Assembly (NCBI RefSeq): GCF_003337315.1
Contig: NZ_QPJV01000005.1
Span: forward strand, 120,339 to 184,338
Direction: 5' to 3'
Source: Vagococcus fluvialis
GTDB lineage: Bacteria; Bacillota; Bacilli; Lactobacillales; Vagococcaceae
Length of the DNA: 64,000 nt
The notes beneath the pieces are model-generated. The model was not told where the DNA came from. It ran no database searches and saw nothing but the letters and a program-made list of their open reading frames with translations. Position 1 is the stretch's first letter. Each line of letters opens with the position of its first letter. Positions 16,314 to 23,770 of the stretch are shown here, piece after piece. The position numbers and the translations under genes are program-made.

Positions 16314-16943
16314 ATGAGAAAAACAAAACTAACTATTCTACTCATCACCATGTTACTTTTTGTAGCTTCATGTGGGATTACTCAAGAATTAGATGAGTCC
16401 ATTACCGTTTCAAAAGAACTTGGAACAACTTTAGGTGAACAACAAAAAGTCTTAAAAGATTTACTAGCTAATGTGGAAAGAATCATTCCCTCATTTGAAA
16501 AAGACATGGAAGAACAACCTGAAACAGTTCTTTTTAACGACGAAACAGGCGCTCTATATAAAAACTATACTGCTAGACAATCCTTGTACACTGATATTGA
16601 ATCAGGTCAAAAGACATTAAAAAAATTACAAAAAGAAATTCAAAGAATTAGTGATAAAAATGCTGTTGATGTTAATCATGATAAGCTTAATCTGATTAGT
16701 AGTAGCTTGCAGATTATTATTAATAATTATGACTCCTTAATTCTTTACATGGACACTGGTTTTGAACAGGAAGAAGCTTTATACACCAATCTTCCAGTAG
16801 ATAATTTAGACGATCAAGGTTCAGTGATTAACCGAACTTACGGCTCAGTTACTATGGTTGCTGAGGAAGCTAAAAGTAACATGTCATACACATCAAATCT
16901 TGTTAAAACTTATGAAAAAGAAGCATCAACTCATAAAAAGTAG
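16314..16943 (+). CDS. YkyA-like lipoprotein
   Basis: 209 aa. A signal peptide with lipobox VASC places the lipidated Cys near residue 20, so the protein is tethered to the outer face of the membrane. The remainder is almost entirely helical (ITVSKELGTTLGEQQKVLKD; then repeated Lys/Glu/Leu helices) and ends in a basic tail. It resembles the YkyA/putative cell-wall-binding lipoprotein group of Bacillus and enterococci; no enzymatic motif is visible. The ribosome binding site GGAGGTAGG is strong. It is followed 12 bases later by a FUSC-like gene, so the two probably form an operon ending at the terminator at 17548-17589. Confidence 0.75.
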   Translation: MRKTKLTILLITMLLFVASCGITQELDESITVSKELGTTLGEQQKVLKDLLANVERIIPSFEKDMEEQPETVLFNDETGALYKNYTARQSLYTDIESGQKTLKKLQKEIQRISDKNAVDVNHDKLNLISSSLQIIINNYDSLILYMDTGFEQEEALYTNLPVDNLDDQGSVINRTYGSVTMVAEEAKSNMSYTSNLVKTYEKEASTHKK

Positions 16944-16955
16944 AGGTGATTAGTG

Positions 16956-17549
16956 ATGCATTGGGGAAAATACCATTTAGGTCTTCGTACGGTTAAAACA
17001 TCTCTTGCTGTTATGTGCTGTATTTTAATTTTCCAGCTCACTGACAGAGGAACACCAATTGTTGCCACACTTGCTGCTGTTTTTGCTTTAAGAGAAGATT
17101 TATCAACAAGTATTGATTTTGGTAAATCCCGTATTTTAGGTAACACAATTGGAGGTATTGGCGCATTTGTCTACTACGCTTGCCTTCAGCTTGTTCCAAA
17201 TGAGAATCTAGGACAAGTTCTGTTTATTCCTTTGATTGTAGCGATTCTGATTACTTTTTCAATTAGGATTGATAACAAAGCAGGAATTATTGGTGGAATA
17301 GCCACTTTTCTTTTTATTGCCTTTTCAATTCCCAAAAACGAGTCTTATCTCTATGCCTTTCACCGGGTAGTTGATACCTTTATTGGAACATTTGTGGCAG
17401 TTTTTTGGAACTTTGCAATTAAGTCACCATTAGAAAGTAAAGTTGAAATGATTGATGATACTGAGGCACGAATTGAAGAAAAAGAAAAAGAAATTTTACG
17501 TCTTCAAGAAGAAATCGAAGAATTAAAAGAACGTGAATTACAAGATTAA
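16956..17549 (+). CDS. FUSC-family membrane protein (ArAE-like), short form
   Basis: About 197 aa. Start chosen at the ATG of MHWGKYHLGL because GAGGTGA lies 6 bases upstream; a GTG one codon earlier is the alternative. Residues 10-150 hold about five hydrophobic segments with LRTVKTSLAVMCCILIF, like the N-terminus of the divergent FUSC gene (LRTIKTVVTATLGI). The last 40 residues form an acidic coiled coil (ARIEEKEKEILRLQEEIEEL). It is shorter than the divergent paralogue, lacking the large cytoplasmic domain. Function is inferred only from family, as a possible membrane transporter subunit. Confidence 0.8.
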   Translation: MHWGKYHLGLRTVKTSLAVMCCILIFQLTDRGTPIVATLAAVFALREDLSTSIDFGKSRILGNTIGGIGAFVYYACLQLVPNENLGQVLFIPLIVAILITFSIRIDNKAGIIGGIATFLFIAFSIPKNESYLYAFHRVVDTFIGTFVAVFWNFAIKSPLESKVEMIDDTEARIEEKEKEILRLQEEIEELKERELQD

Positions 17550-17589
17550 AAGGATAGGATTGTGACTTTGGTCATAATCCTATCCTTTT
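17548..17589. terminator. Strong bidirectional terminator between the FUSC and phzF genes
   Basis: AAAAGGATAGGATTGTGAC pairs with GTCATAATCCTATCCTTTT around a TTTG loop. A and T runs on both sides suit both converging genes. Confidence 0.85.
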
Positions 17590-17605
17590 CTATTACCCAG
17601 CTTAT

Positions 17606-18451
17606 CTATATATTTAGTTTTTTCATCTCACAGAAATAACTTTTTCCTCCAACATAAACTTGTTCTATAGCGTCCTCACTATCTACTTTTAATTTAACGA
17701 ATACCTCTGAAGGTGACTCTAAAGCATAACCTTGCTCAAAAGTATATAAGTCCTTTTTAATTCCTAGTTTTGAGTATAAGTAACATGCTAAAGCACCATT
17801 TGATGTTCCAGTCGCCGCCTCTTCATCAATGTCATATAAAGGAGCGAAGTTACGGCAAATAAATCGTTCTTGATTCATTGCATACAAATGCATACCTATA
17901 ACATTTTTTTCGTTACTAACTGCTTTTATTTTTTCAAAATCAAGTGTTAATTGATGCAGCTCTTCTTCACTTGTTATCGGAATTAAAATATCTCTTAAAC
18001 CAGTTGAAACAATTTGAACTTGGTAATCTGAAACTATTTTTTCACTATCAAAACACTGATTAATCTCTTCTTTATCTACTTCTTCAAAAAATTCAGGTTT
18101 ATTTTGTTCCATAAAAATAGTTTCTTGATCTAAATCAATTGAAAGAATGGCTTTTTTAGTTTCTATTGTGTAACTATTTTTAGCTAATTTATTTAAATGC
18201 GTTAATATCTTAAATGAAGCAATTGTTGCATGACCACATAAATCAACTTCTTCTTTTGGTGTAAAATATTCCAACTTAAAATCAGCAGTTACAGAATCTG
18301 ATATAAAAGCAGTCTCAGCATAGCCTAATTCTTTAGCTATTTTCATTTTTTGAGCCCTAGATAGTTTTCCCTCATCAAAAACAACGCCTGCTTTATTTCC
18401 ACCTTTACCATTTTTACTAAAAGCACTAGCAACATAAACAACTACTTCCAC
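17606..18451 (-). CDS. PhzF-family isomerase/epimerase
   Basis: 281 aa. The diaminopimelate-epimerase-like fold of PhzF is indicated by the start (VVYVASAFSKNGKGGNKAGVV), the catalytic Glu region ELGYAETAFIS, DLCGHATIAS in the first half and DIDEEAATGTSNGALA in the second. Members isomerise small amino-acid-like metabolites; only the Pseudomonas phenazine enzyme is well defined, and no phenazine genes are present here. The protein should be cytoplasmic. The gene lies 29 bases after a small membrane protein gene on the same strand and ends at the shared terminator with the FUSC operon. The family call is firm and the substrate is unknown. Confidence 0.87.
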   Translation of the reverse strand: MEVVVYVASAFSKNGKGGNKAGVVFDEGKLSRAQKMKIAKELGYAETAFISDSVTADFKLEYFTPKEEVDLCGHATIASFKILTHLNKLAKNSYTIETKKAILSIDLDQETIFMEQNKPEFFEEVDKEEINQCFDSEKIVSDYQVQIVSTGLRDILIPITSEEELHQLTLDFEKIKAVSNEKNVIGMHLYAMNQERFICRNFAPLYDIDEEAATGTSNGALACYLYSKLGIKKDLYTFEQGYALESPSEVFVKLKVDSEDAIEQVYVGGKSYFCEMKKLNI

Positions 18452-18480
18452 AAAATCACTTCCTATTATTGATAATTTAA

Positions 18481-18741
18481 TTAATAACCAAATTGAAAAA
18501 CTAATAAAAATAGAATAACTGGTAACACAAAGCTACCTAGAATAAATAGACTATTAGCCAAAAGCTCTCTTTTATTTTTCATATATTTTACTAATTCAAC
18601 TAGAAAATAAATAAAAATAGCACCAGAAATTAGTGTAAAACCCAACGTGTTTATACCTGATGCATTTAACATCGGTAGATACATAATAATTAGTGTATTA
18701 ATCATTAACATTCCGATTTTTAATATCTTTTTTAATTTCAT
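18481..18741 (-). CDS. Small membrane protein, unknown function
   Basis: 86 aa with three hydrophobic segments (about 8-25, 30-50 and 60-85) separated by short basic loops (VKYMKNKRELLANS). No family recognised. Preceded by AGGAGAAT close to the ATG. It lies directly upstream of phzF and is divergent from the MerR-type gene, across a 140-base gap holding the MerR promoter. Being next to a membrane-tethered MerR protein, it could be a regulated partner, but that is a guess from position alone. Confidence 0.65.
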   Translation of the reverse strand: MKLKKILKIGMLMINTLIIMYLPMLNASGINTLGFTLISGAIFIYFLVELVKYMKNKRELLANSLFILGSFVLPVILFLLVFQFGY

Positions 18742-18830
18742 CGCTATTCTCCTTTATCCTTTTCTTAAATATGATTATACTAAATAAACAGACTTATTCT
18801 AAATTTATTTAACTAATATTGTTGATTCTC

Positions 18831-18861
18831 TTGACTCTCCTCAAAGGTAAGGCTTGATAAT
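18831..18861 (+). promoter_or_regulatory. MerR-type promoter with 19-bp spacer
   Basis: TTGACT (18831-18836) and GATAAT (18856-18861) are 19 bp apart, the over-long spacing typical of MerR-family promoters. Between them lies an imperfect dyad, GACTCTCCT / AGGTAAGGC, as at other MerR operators. It faces the MerR-like gene at 18882, so autoregulation is likely. Confidence 0.7.
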
Positions 18862-18881
18862 AACAGTAGAAAGGAGAAACT

Positions 18882-19532
18882 ATGGAGACACTTTACACAG
18901 TTAGTCAGGTAGCAAAAGAAACAGGAGTGACTATTAAAACACTTCACTACTATCAAAAAATCAATTTATTATTACCAACAAAAATTGGCGAAAATGGGTA
19001 TAGGTATTATTCAGAAAATGATATCAATTTTCTACAAGAAATTCTTTTGTATCGAACTATGGGATTTTCACTAGAGGAGATAAAAGAACTTTTACTAAAA
19101 GATGACCACTCCACTAGAATTCAAAGACTTGAGCATCAATTAGTAGTTCTTAATGATTCCATTGAAGAAACAAAAATTATGATTAATACAGTTAATGCCT
19201 CATTAGTAGCAGAAAGACAGGGACTACAAATGAAACATGAAGACATGTTTGAAGGAGTTAACAAAGAAGATGACTCCATTTATAGAAGTATGCAAAATGT
19301 GACTGTTATTTTAAGTAAACCATTTACTTTTATTTTCTTTATATTTGGAATATCTTTATTTATTTCTGGTACTCACACTTTAATAGCTGGTTCTAAAGCT
19401 GATGAATTTATCTTTGATTTATTCTTTACAATCTTAGGATTCATAACAGCAGCTATTTCTTTTTACAATCTCTTTTTTGTCAGCACTAAAAAATTACTTA
19501 ATACAATTAATAAACCCTATATAAAAAAATAG
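18882..19532 (+). CDS. Membrane-tethered MerR-family regulator
   Basis: 216 aa. Residues 4-72 are a canonical MerR winged HTH (YTVSQVAKETGVTIKTLHYY; GYRYYSENDINFL). A dimerisation coiled coil follows at about 78-115. Instead of a soluble ligand domain the protein ends with two TM segments (about 147-168 and 177-200), so it should be anchored in the membrane with its DNA-binding part in the cytoplasm. Effector unknown. GAAAGGAG precedes the ATG. The 19-bp-spacer promoter directly upstream suggests activation by DNA untwisting as in other MerR proteins. It stands alone before a terminator; the divergent small membrane protein and phzF are possible targets. Confidence 0.88.
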   Translation: METLYTVSQVAKETGVTIKTLHYYQKINLLLPTKIGENGYRYYSENDINFLQEILLYRTMGFSLEEIKELLLKDDHSTRIQRLEHQLVVLNDSIEETKIMINTVNASLVAERQGLQMKHEDMFEGVNKEDDSIYRSMQNVTVILSKPFTFIFFIFGISLFISGTHTLIAGSKADEFIFDLFFTILGFITAAISFYNLFFVSTKKLLNTINKPYIKK

Positions 19533-19558
19533 TCACCTAGTGATAGGTGGCTATTTTT
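19531..19558 (+). terminator. Terminator of the MerR gene
   Basis: AGTCACCTA / TAGGTGGCT stem with a short loop, followed by TATTTTTAT on the plus strand, beginning at the stop codon of the MerR-like gene. Confidence 0.7.
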
Positions 19559-19560
19559 AT

Positions 19561-19649
19561 TTAGTCATCCAATATTCTGCATTTTCTAAATTAGGAGCTT
19601 CTCTTTTAATTTCCTGAAACATAAATTCCATGTACTCTTTTTTAGATTT
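19561..19649 (-). pseudogene. Possible gene remnant, C-terminal fragment only
   Basis: On the minus strand a short open frame reads a C-terminus-like peptide, KKEYMEFMFQEIKREAPN and then ENAEYWMTK, before TAA at 19561-19563. It has no convincing ribosome binding site. The frame is closed by a stop immediately upstream, inside the end of the 106-aa membrane protein gene. It has protein-like composition but only about 28 codons, so it may be the tail of a decayed gene, or chance. Confidence 0.25.
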
Positions 19650-19653
19650 CCTA

Positions 19654-19974
19654 CTAAAACATTACTCTAAGAATACTTGCAATAATGCCTAAAACCAGTT
19701 CCAGCATCACTAACGAAATAGCTCCGAATTCTAATTTTTTAAGTGGTTTTCTTTGATAAAATATAACGATAAATCCAATAAATACAAATAAACCGAAAAT
19801 ATCCACTAATAAAATCGGCACATACATTTCTTTCCATAATAAAATAATCTGAATCATAATATTAATTGGAACAATACCTAATAGTACCTTTTCTAATTTT
19901 GTTTCTACATATACTGTTAGATAAAAAAAAGAAATAATTGCTAAAATGATCAAAACACTTGAAATGATCTCCAT
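19654..19974 (-). CDS. Small integral membrane protein, unknown function
   Basis: 106 aa with four hydrophobic segments covering almost the whole chain (LIILAIISFFYLTVYV; IVPINIMIQIILLWK; ILLVDIFGLFVFIGFIVIF; ISLVMLELVLGIIASIL). No family or catalytic residues recognised. It lies alone between the MerR gene (convergent) and a plus-strand hypothetical gene (divergent). The stop overlaps no other gene. Likely real because the hydrophobic segments are well formed, but function cannot be suggested. Confidence 0.6.
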   Translation of the reverse strand: MEIISSVLIILAIISFFYLTVYVETKLEKVLLGIVPINIMIQIILLWKEMYVPILLVDIFGLFVFIGFIVIFYQRKPLKKLEFGAISLVMLELVLGIIASILRVMF

Positions 19975-20127
19975 AAAATAAGCCCCACTTTTCTTTTAAT
20001 AATAGTTTATAGCTTAACAAAGATTTGAGATTTAATAGGTTAAATTTCCTAAAAGCCTTAAAAGATATCCTATATGAGAACTCTTTTATGCTATCCTTGA
20101 AATATATCTATTTAGGAGAATCCATTT

Positions 20128-20493
20128 ATGTTAATTTCAAAGTCAATGATAAATCATTTTACTCGTTCTTTTTCAGATGAAGATACTGTTATTTGTTATG
20201 CAGATTCTCAAACCTTGTCAGGTGCAAGTAATAAAGCCATTTTAATAATGAATCATTCAACACTACATATCTTATTTTTTAATGTAACTCTTTCCAAAGT
20301 TATCCAACAGGTCGAATTATCTTTTACTGACTTTCATGATGAAACTTTTTCAAATAACCCTTTTGCTCTTAGCTCTACTTGGTCTTTTTATATAGGCAAA
20401 AGTAAATGGCGTTTTCGAATCATGAAAAAAATTCTGACACTAGGTGATATGCAAAAAGAATTTATCATTCGAATACAAGAAAAAATAAGGTGA
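20128..20493 (+). CDS. Hypothetical protein, possible PH-like domain
   Basis: 121 aa, soluble, with beta-strand-rich sequence broken by a short basic stretch (YIGKSKWRFRIMKKILTLG) and ending in an amphipathic helix. The pattern resembles small bacterial PH-like domains, but I cannot place it in a named family. ATG is preceded by TTTAGGAGAATCC. It is monocistronic and ends at a terminator shared with the flotillin gene coming from the other strand. Confidence 0.6.
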   Translation: MLISKSMINHFTRSFSDEDTVICYADSQTLSGASNKAILIMNHSTLHILFFNVTLSKVIQQVELSFTDFHDETFSNNPFALSSTWSFYIGKSKWRFRIMKKILTLGDMQKEFIIRIQEKIR

Positions 20494-20554
20494 TTATATA
20501 AAATTAATACAGATGATTCCTTACCTTCTTGACATTTATTTTATGAAATTATAC

Positions 20555-20590
20555 AAAAAAACCTGTGATATACAACTATCACAGGTTTTA
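20555..20590. terminator. Bidirectional terminator between the hypothetical and flotillin genes
   Basis: CCTGTGAT (20562-20569) pairs with ATCACAGG (20578-20585), with A-run before and TTTT after, between two converging genes. Confidence 0.75.
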
Positions 20591-20597
20591 TAACTAA

Positions 20598-22061
20598 TTA
20601 ATTATCTTGATGTTCTGTAAAGTTAACAACATTTTTTGAGCCTTTGGATGCAAAGCTTTCTAATAAATCTTTCACATCTAAGCCGGTTGTTTCTTTAAGT
20701 GTTTCTTGAGAAGAAGCTAAAAGGTTGGTTGCATAGTTAGTAATTTTGTTAGCTCCACTATCTTTACCACCTTGTCCTGTATCCACAACAGTGATTTTTT
20801 CAATATTTCCAAGTGGTTGAGAAGCTTCTTTAACAAGGTCTGGTAACATATCAAGTACCATACTTAAGACAGCAGCTTCACCGTATTGTTTGAATGCTTC
20901 TGCAATTTTTTCTTTCGCTTCAGCTTGAGCTTGACCTTGAGCTAAAATGGCATCGGCTTTAGCTTGTCCATCCATACGAACTTGAGCAGCGTTGGCTTCA
21001 GCCATAGCTTCCACACGGAATTTTTCTGCTTCTGCTTCTGCTACTTCTTTTGCTTTCATCGCTAAAGCTTCTTGCTCTTTAGCATAACGATCCGCATCGG
21101 CTTTTTTCTTAACTTCTGAATCGTATTGTTTCTCACGACGAGTAATTTCTTTTTCTTCTAACTCAATTTGTTTTTGACGCTCAATAACTTTTACTTCCAT
21201 CTCTTGAGCCACAACTTTTTGTTGAGCTACTGCGCTTTCCAAGTTATAGGCTTGGTCAGCTTTGGCTTTTGCAATATCTTGCTCTTCTTTATAAGCAGCT
21301 AGTTTTAATTCTTTTTCTTTAGTTGCTTCAGCAATCTCAGTTTGACGACCAAGTTCAGCTTCTTGAGATTCTTTTTCAGCTTGAGCTTTTTTAATACGAG
21401 TTTCTTTTAATGCTTCCGCCTCAGCGATTTCAGCATCACGTTTTACTTGAGCAATACGTGGTTTACCTAATGAATCTAAGTAACCATTTTTATCTCTTAC
21501 ATCTTTAATAGTAAATGATACAATAATAAGTCCCATTTTTGCTAAGTCAACACTGGCTACTTCTTGCACACTTTGACTAAATTTATCACGGTTTTGGTAA
21601 ATTTCTTCTACAGTCATTGATCCTAAAATCGAACGTAAATGACCTTCTAAAACTTCACGAGCTTCGTTTTCTAACTCTTCACGCGTTTTGCCTAAAAACT
21701 GCTCAGCTGCTGTTGCAATTTCTTCAACAGAAGAACCGATTTTAATAATTGATGTTCCATCAGCCATTACTGGTACACCTTGTTCAGTATAAACTTCAGG
21801 TGTAGATACATCTAATTTACTTGAAAGTAAACTTAAACGATTCGAACGCTGGAAGACTGGTAAAACAAAAGCTCCTCCACCACGAACAATTTTTAATTTA
21901 TTTCCAGAGTCATCCTTATGAACATTTTTTGTTCCTAAATAACTCCCACTTATAATTAAAGCCTCATCAGGTTTAGCTGTTTGATATTTAGAAACAAATA
22001 CCACTAACAACATTAATAAAATAATCCCGACTAAAACAAAAGGTACTAATAAAACTCCCAT
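20598..22061 (-). CDS. floT: Flotillin-like membrane scaffold protein
   Basis: 487 aa. One N-terminal hydrophobic hairpin (about 3-24), an SPFH/Band-7 domain (about 30-190; LSLLSSKLDVSTPEVYTEQG), then a long Ala/Glu/Lys-rich helical flotillin domain with repeated EAEAEKFRVEA-type units. Flotillins organise membrane microdomains and affect secretion, signalling and fluidity; they are attached from the cytoplasmic side. Length and composition match Bacillus FloT (YuaG). The NfeD-like gene lies 15 bases upstream in the same operon, the usual arrangement for flotillin with its NfeD partner. Confidence 0.93.
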   Translation of the reverse strand: MGVLLVPFVLVGIILLMLLVVFVSKYQTAKPDEALIISGSYLGTKNVHKDDSGNKLKIVRGGGAFVLPVFQRSNRLSLLSSKLDVSTPEVYTEQGVPVMADGTSIIKIGSSVEEIATAAEQFLGKTREELENEAREVLEGHLRSILGSMTVEEIYQNRDKFSQSVQEVASVDLAKMGLIIVSFTIKDVRDKNGYLDSLGKPRIAQVKRDAEIAEAEALKETRIKKAQAEKESQEAELGRQTEIAEATKEKELKLAAYKEEQDIAKAKADQAYNLESAVAQQKVVAQEMEVKVIERQKQIELEEKEITRREKQYDSEVKKKADADRYAKEQEALAMKAKEVAEAEAEKFRVEAMAEANAAQVRMDGQAKADAILAQGQAQAEAKEKIAEAFKQYGEAAVLSMVLDMLPDLVKEASQPLGNIEKITVVDTGQGGKDSGANKITNYATNLLASSQETLKETTGLDVKDLLESFASKGSKNVVNFTEHQDN

Positions 22062-22076
22062 TCTTACTCTCTCCTT

Positions 22077-22598
22077 TTAAATGAAATTTTCATGATACGG
22101 TACGACGTAACAAATACGGTCTTTAATCTCGATGATTAAGACCTCCCCACCTGCAGCAACTTCTTTTTCTTGTGGTTCATAATAGGTTGCTGGTCTAGTG
22201 ATACTACCTGTGACACTTGATATTTTAATTTCGCCCATTCCTTTTAGAGGAATCGGTGTGATAACGGTTGCTTTTCTTCCTTCAAAATCTCTTTCAGACA
22301 CAGAAATACTAGACTCTGAATTTCGAAGAGGCACTAGGATGTAAAAATTCATTAAGAACACAATAATTGTGGATAATCCTCCACTAATTAAGAACACAAC
22401 TAAGCTACTTAAATCAAAGAACTTTTCTCCTACAATACCGATTAAAGACGTAAAAGCGAGCCACGGAATAATTAACATTGGGTCAATCGGTCCGTCAAAA
22501 TCAAAAATATCTCCAAAAATAAATAAAAAGATTGAAATGACAGTACATCCTATTAAAACATACAAATAAATAGTATCTAATGGATAACCTGCTATCAA
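22077..22598 (-). CDS. NfeD-family membrane protein (YuaF-like)
   Basis: 173 aa. Three or four TM segments occupy residues 5-95. A C-terminal soluble beta-barrel follows, with an OB-fold-like sequence (DFEGRKATVITPIPLKGMGEIKI), the feature that defines the short NfeD group. These proteins are almost always encoded next to a flotillin or stomatin and help it assemble. The floT gene follows after 15 bases. No protease domain is present, in contrast to long NfeD proteins. Upstream lies a 274-base gap shared with the divergent LytTR gene. Confidence 0.88.
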   Translation of the reverse strand: MIAGYPLDTIYLYVLIGCTVISIFLFIFGDIFDFDGPIDPMLIIPWLAFTSLIGIVGEKFFDLSSLVVFLISGGLSTIIVFLMNFYILVPLRNSESSISVSERDFEGRKATVITPIPLKGMGEIKISSVTGSITRPATYYEPQEKEVAAGGEVLIIEIKDRICYVVPYHENFI

Positions 22599-22669
22599 AA
22601 CCCCTCACCTCTTTTCTTACTACCTACCTCTTATTTTACCAATATTAAACACAAAATAATAGCAATTTC

Positions 22670-22725
22670 GGTAGAATCCGTCTTAAGACCTAGTAAAATC
22701 AGACAAGACTTAGAATGATTCCACC
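22670..22725. repeat. Imperfect long inverted repeat between the NfeD and LytTR genes
   Basis: GGTAGAATCCGTCTTAAG starts an arm at 22670-22689, matched by an inverted, similar arm at 22707-22725 (GACTTAGAATGATTCCACC). The arms pair over about 19 bases with a few mismatches and one bulge. There is no immediate T-run, so it is not a typical terminator. It could be an RNA structure or a protein site; which is unknown. Confidence 0.4.
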
Positions 22726-22778
22726 AAAGAAAGTTTTTTATCAAAATTTTTAAACAAGATTGTATAAATAAGTCTTGT

Positions 22779-22809
22779 TTGCAACTAAAGATAACTTTTT
22801 TGCAACTAA
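22779..22809. promoter_or_regulatory. Pair of LytTR-type direct repeats
   Basis: TTGCAACTAA occurs twice, at 22779-22788 and 22800-22809, offset by 21 bp, two helical turns. Read on the other strand, TTAGTTGCAA resembles LytTR sites, which are direct repeats built around GTT on one helix face. They lie 64-94 bases upstream of the LytTR gene, so autoregulation is likely. Confidence 0.55.
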
Positions 22810-22872
22810 CTAAATTTTACTACTCATCTATTTGAAATCTTGCTATTCTGTGTGTAAGGAGGCGGAACATTC

Positions 22873-23325
22873 ATGAAAATAAACTTCCATTGGAATAATG
22901 AAAAAGCTATTGACGAGGTCGACCTGATCAGTCACCCACACAATAAAGAACAATTATTAAAATTAAAGGCAAGCTTAGAGCAAGAAAAAACACTACTTGT
23001 GACTCATCCAAGTAATAACCGCAAACAATTAATACCAATCAGTCAAATAGAAGCTATCACTTCTTTAGGACATTTAACAAAAGTTCTAACAATAGAAAAC
23101 GAGTTCTTTTTTCTAAATAATCGTTTAAAAGAACTTAACTATTTAGAAGATAACGGCTTGTATCAAATTAATCAATCAACATTGATTAACCTCAAAGAGA
23201 TAAAACTTTTTCAAACTGAAAAACATGCTCGTTTAGAATTAATTACCAAAACAAATCAACACTATTTGGTTAGCAGGCATTACGCAAAAACAATTAAGGA
23301 GAGATTATTATGTACAAACAATTAA
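22873..23325 (+). CDS. LytTR-family DNA-binding regulator
   Basis: 150 aa. There is no receiver domain. A short N-terminal region is followed by a LytTR DNA-binding domain in the C-terminal 100 residues (LIPISQIEAITSLGHLTKVL ... LNYLEDNGLYQINQSTLINL). Stand-alone LytTR proteins of this size, paired with a small membrane protein, are known as LytTR regulatory systems, for example HdrRM and BrsRM in streptococci, where the membrane protein holds the regulator inactive. Start follows AAGGAGGCGG. The next gene, DUF3021, overlaps the end of this one by 16 bases, so their translation is coupled. Direct-repeat sites lie upstream. Targets besides itself are unknown. Confidence 0.88.
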   Translation: MKINFHWNNEKAIDEVDLISHPHNKEQLLKLKASLEQEKTLLVTHPSNNRKQLIPISQIEAITSLGHLTKVLTIENEFFFLNNRLKELNYLEDNGLYQINQSTLINLKEIKLFQTEKHARLELITKTNQHYLVSRHYAKTIKERLLCTNN

Positions 23326-23720
23326 AACAAAACTTTATTCAAACAACTTTAGGAAGTATTTTATGGTTTTCATTTTTAGCTAGTCTAATCTTTTATAATA
23401 AAACAGTTCCTTTTAACTTTTTATGGCATATCATCGGGATTGGACTTTTATTTGGTATTACTTTTGGTCTTGTTTATCCTTATTTTTGGAAATATGCTAC
23501 AACTGGTGCTACGACTAATATTATTTTGAGTACAATTATAAATCTTTTATGTGGTCTTTTAGGCGTTTACTTATTTTCAACTGAAATGTTTTCTTTAATT
23601 ACTCCCTATATTTGGCTAGTTACTTTATTAACGTTAATAGGACATATCATTGCCTTTTACTTTTACTCAAAACACGAAAACAAACAACAAGCAAAAAAAT
23701 TAAATCAATTATTATCATAA
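23310..23720 (+). CDS. DUF3021 membrane protein, likely LytTR-partner
   Basis: 136 aa with four hydrophobic segments: about 14-33, 40-60, 70-90 and 100-120. Size, topology and position after a LytTR gene match DUF3021. The ribosome binding site (AAGGAGAG) lies inside the end of the LytTR gene, and the coding regions overlap by 16 bases in different frames. By analogy with other LytTR/membrane pairs it probably binds and restrains the regulator, releasing it on a membrane signal; this is inference. It ends at a strong terminator facing a convergent ABC transporter gene. Confidence 0.85.
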   Translation: MYKQLKQNFIQTTLGSILWFSFLASLIFYNKTVPFNFLWHIIGIGLLFGITFGLVYPYFWKYATTGATTNIILSTIINLLCGLLGVYLFSTEMFSLITPYIWLVTLLTLIGHIIAFYFYSKHENKQQAKKLNQLLS

Positions 23721-23725
23721 ACTAA

Positions 23726-23770
23726 AAAGAATTTGAGACATAAATAAAAATTTATATCTCAAATTCTTTT
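23726..23770. terminator. Bidirectional terminator between DUF3021 and the ABC permease genes
   Basis: AAAGAATTTGAGA / TCTCAAATTCTTT with extra pairing toward a short loop (ATAAAT/ATTTAT). A and T runs on both sides serve the two converging genes. Confidence 0.85.

Noticed and set aside
22599..22872. CRISPR or tandem-repeat array in the LytTR upstream region
   Set aside because: Only two 10-base copies and one inverted repeat; no spacer-repeat pattern.
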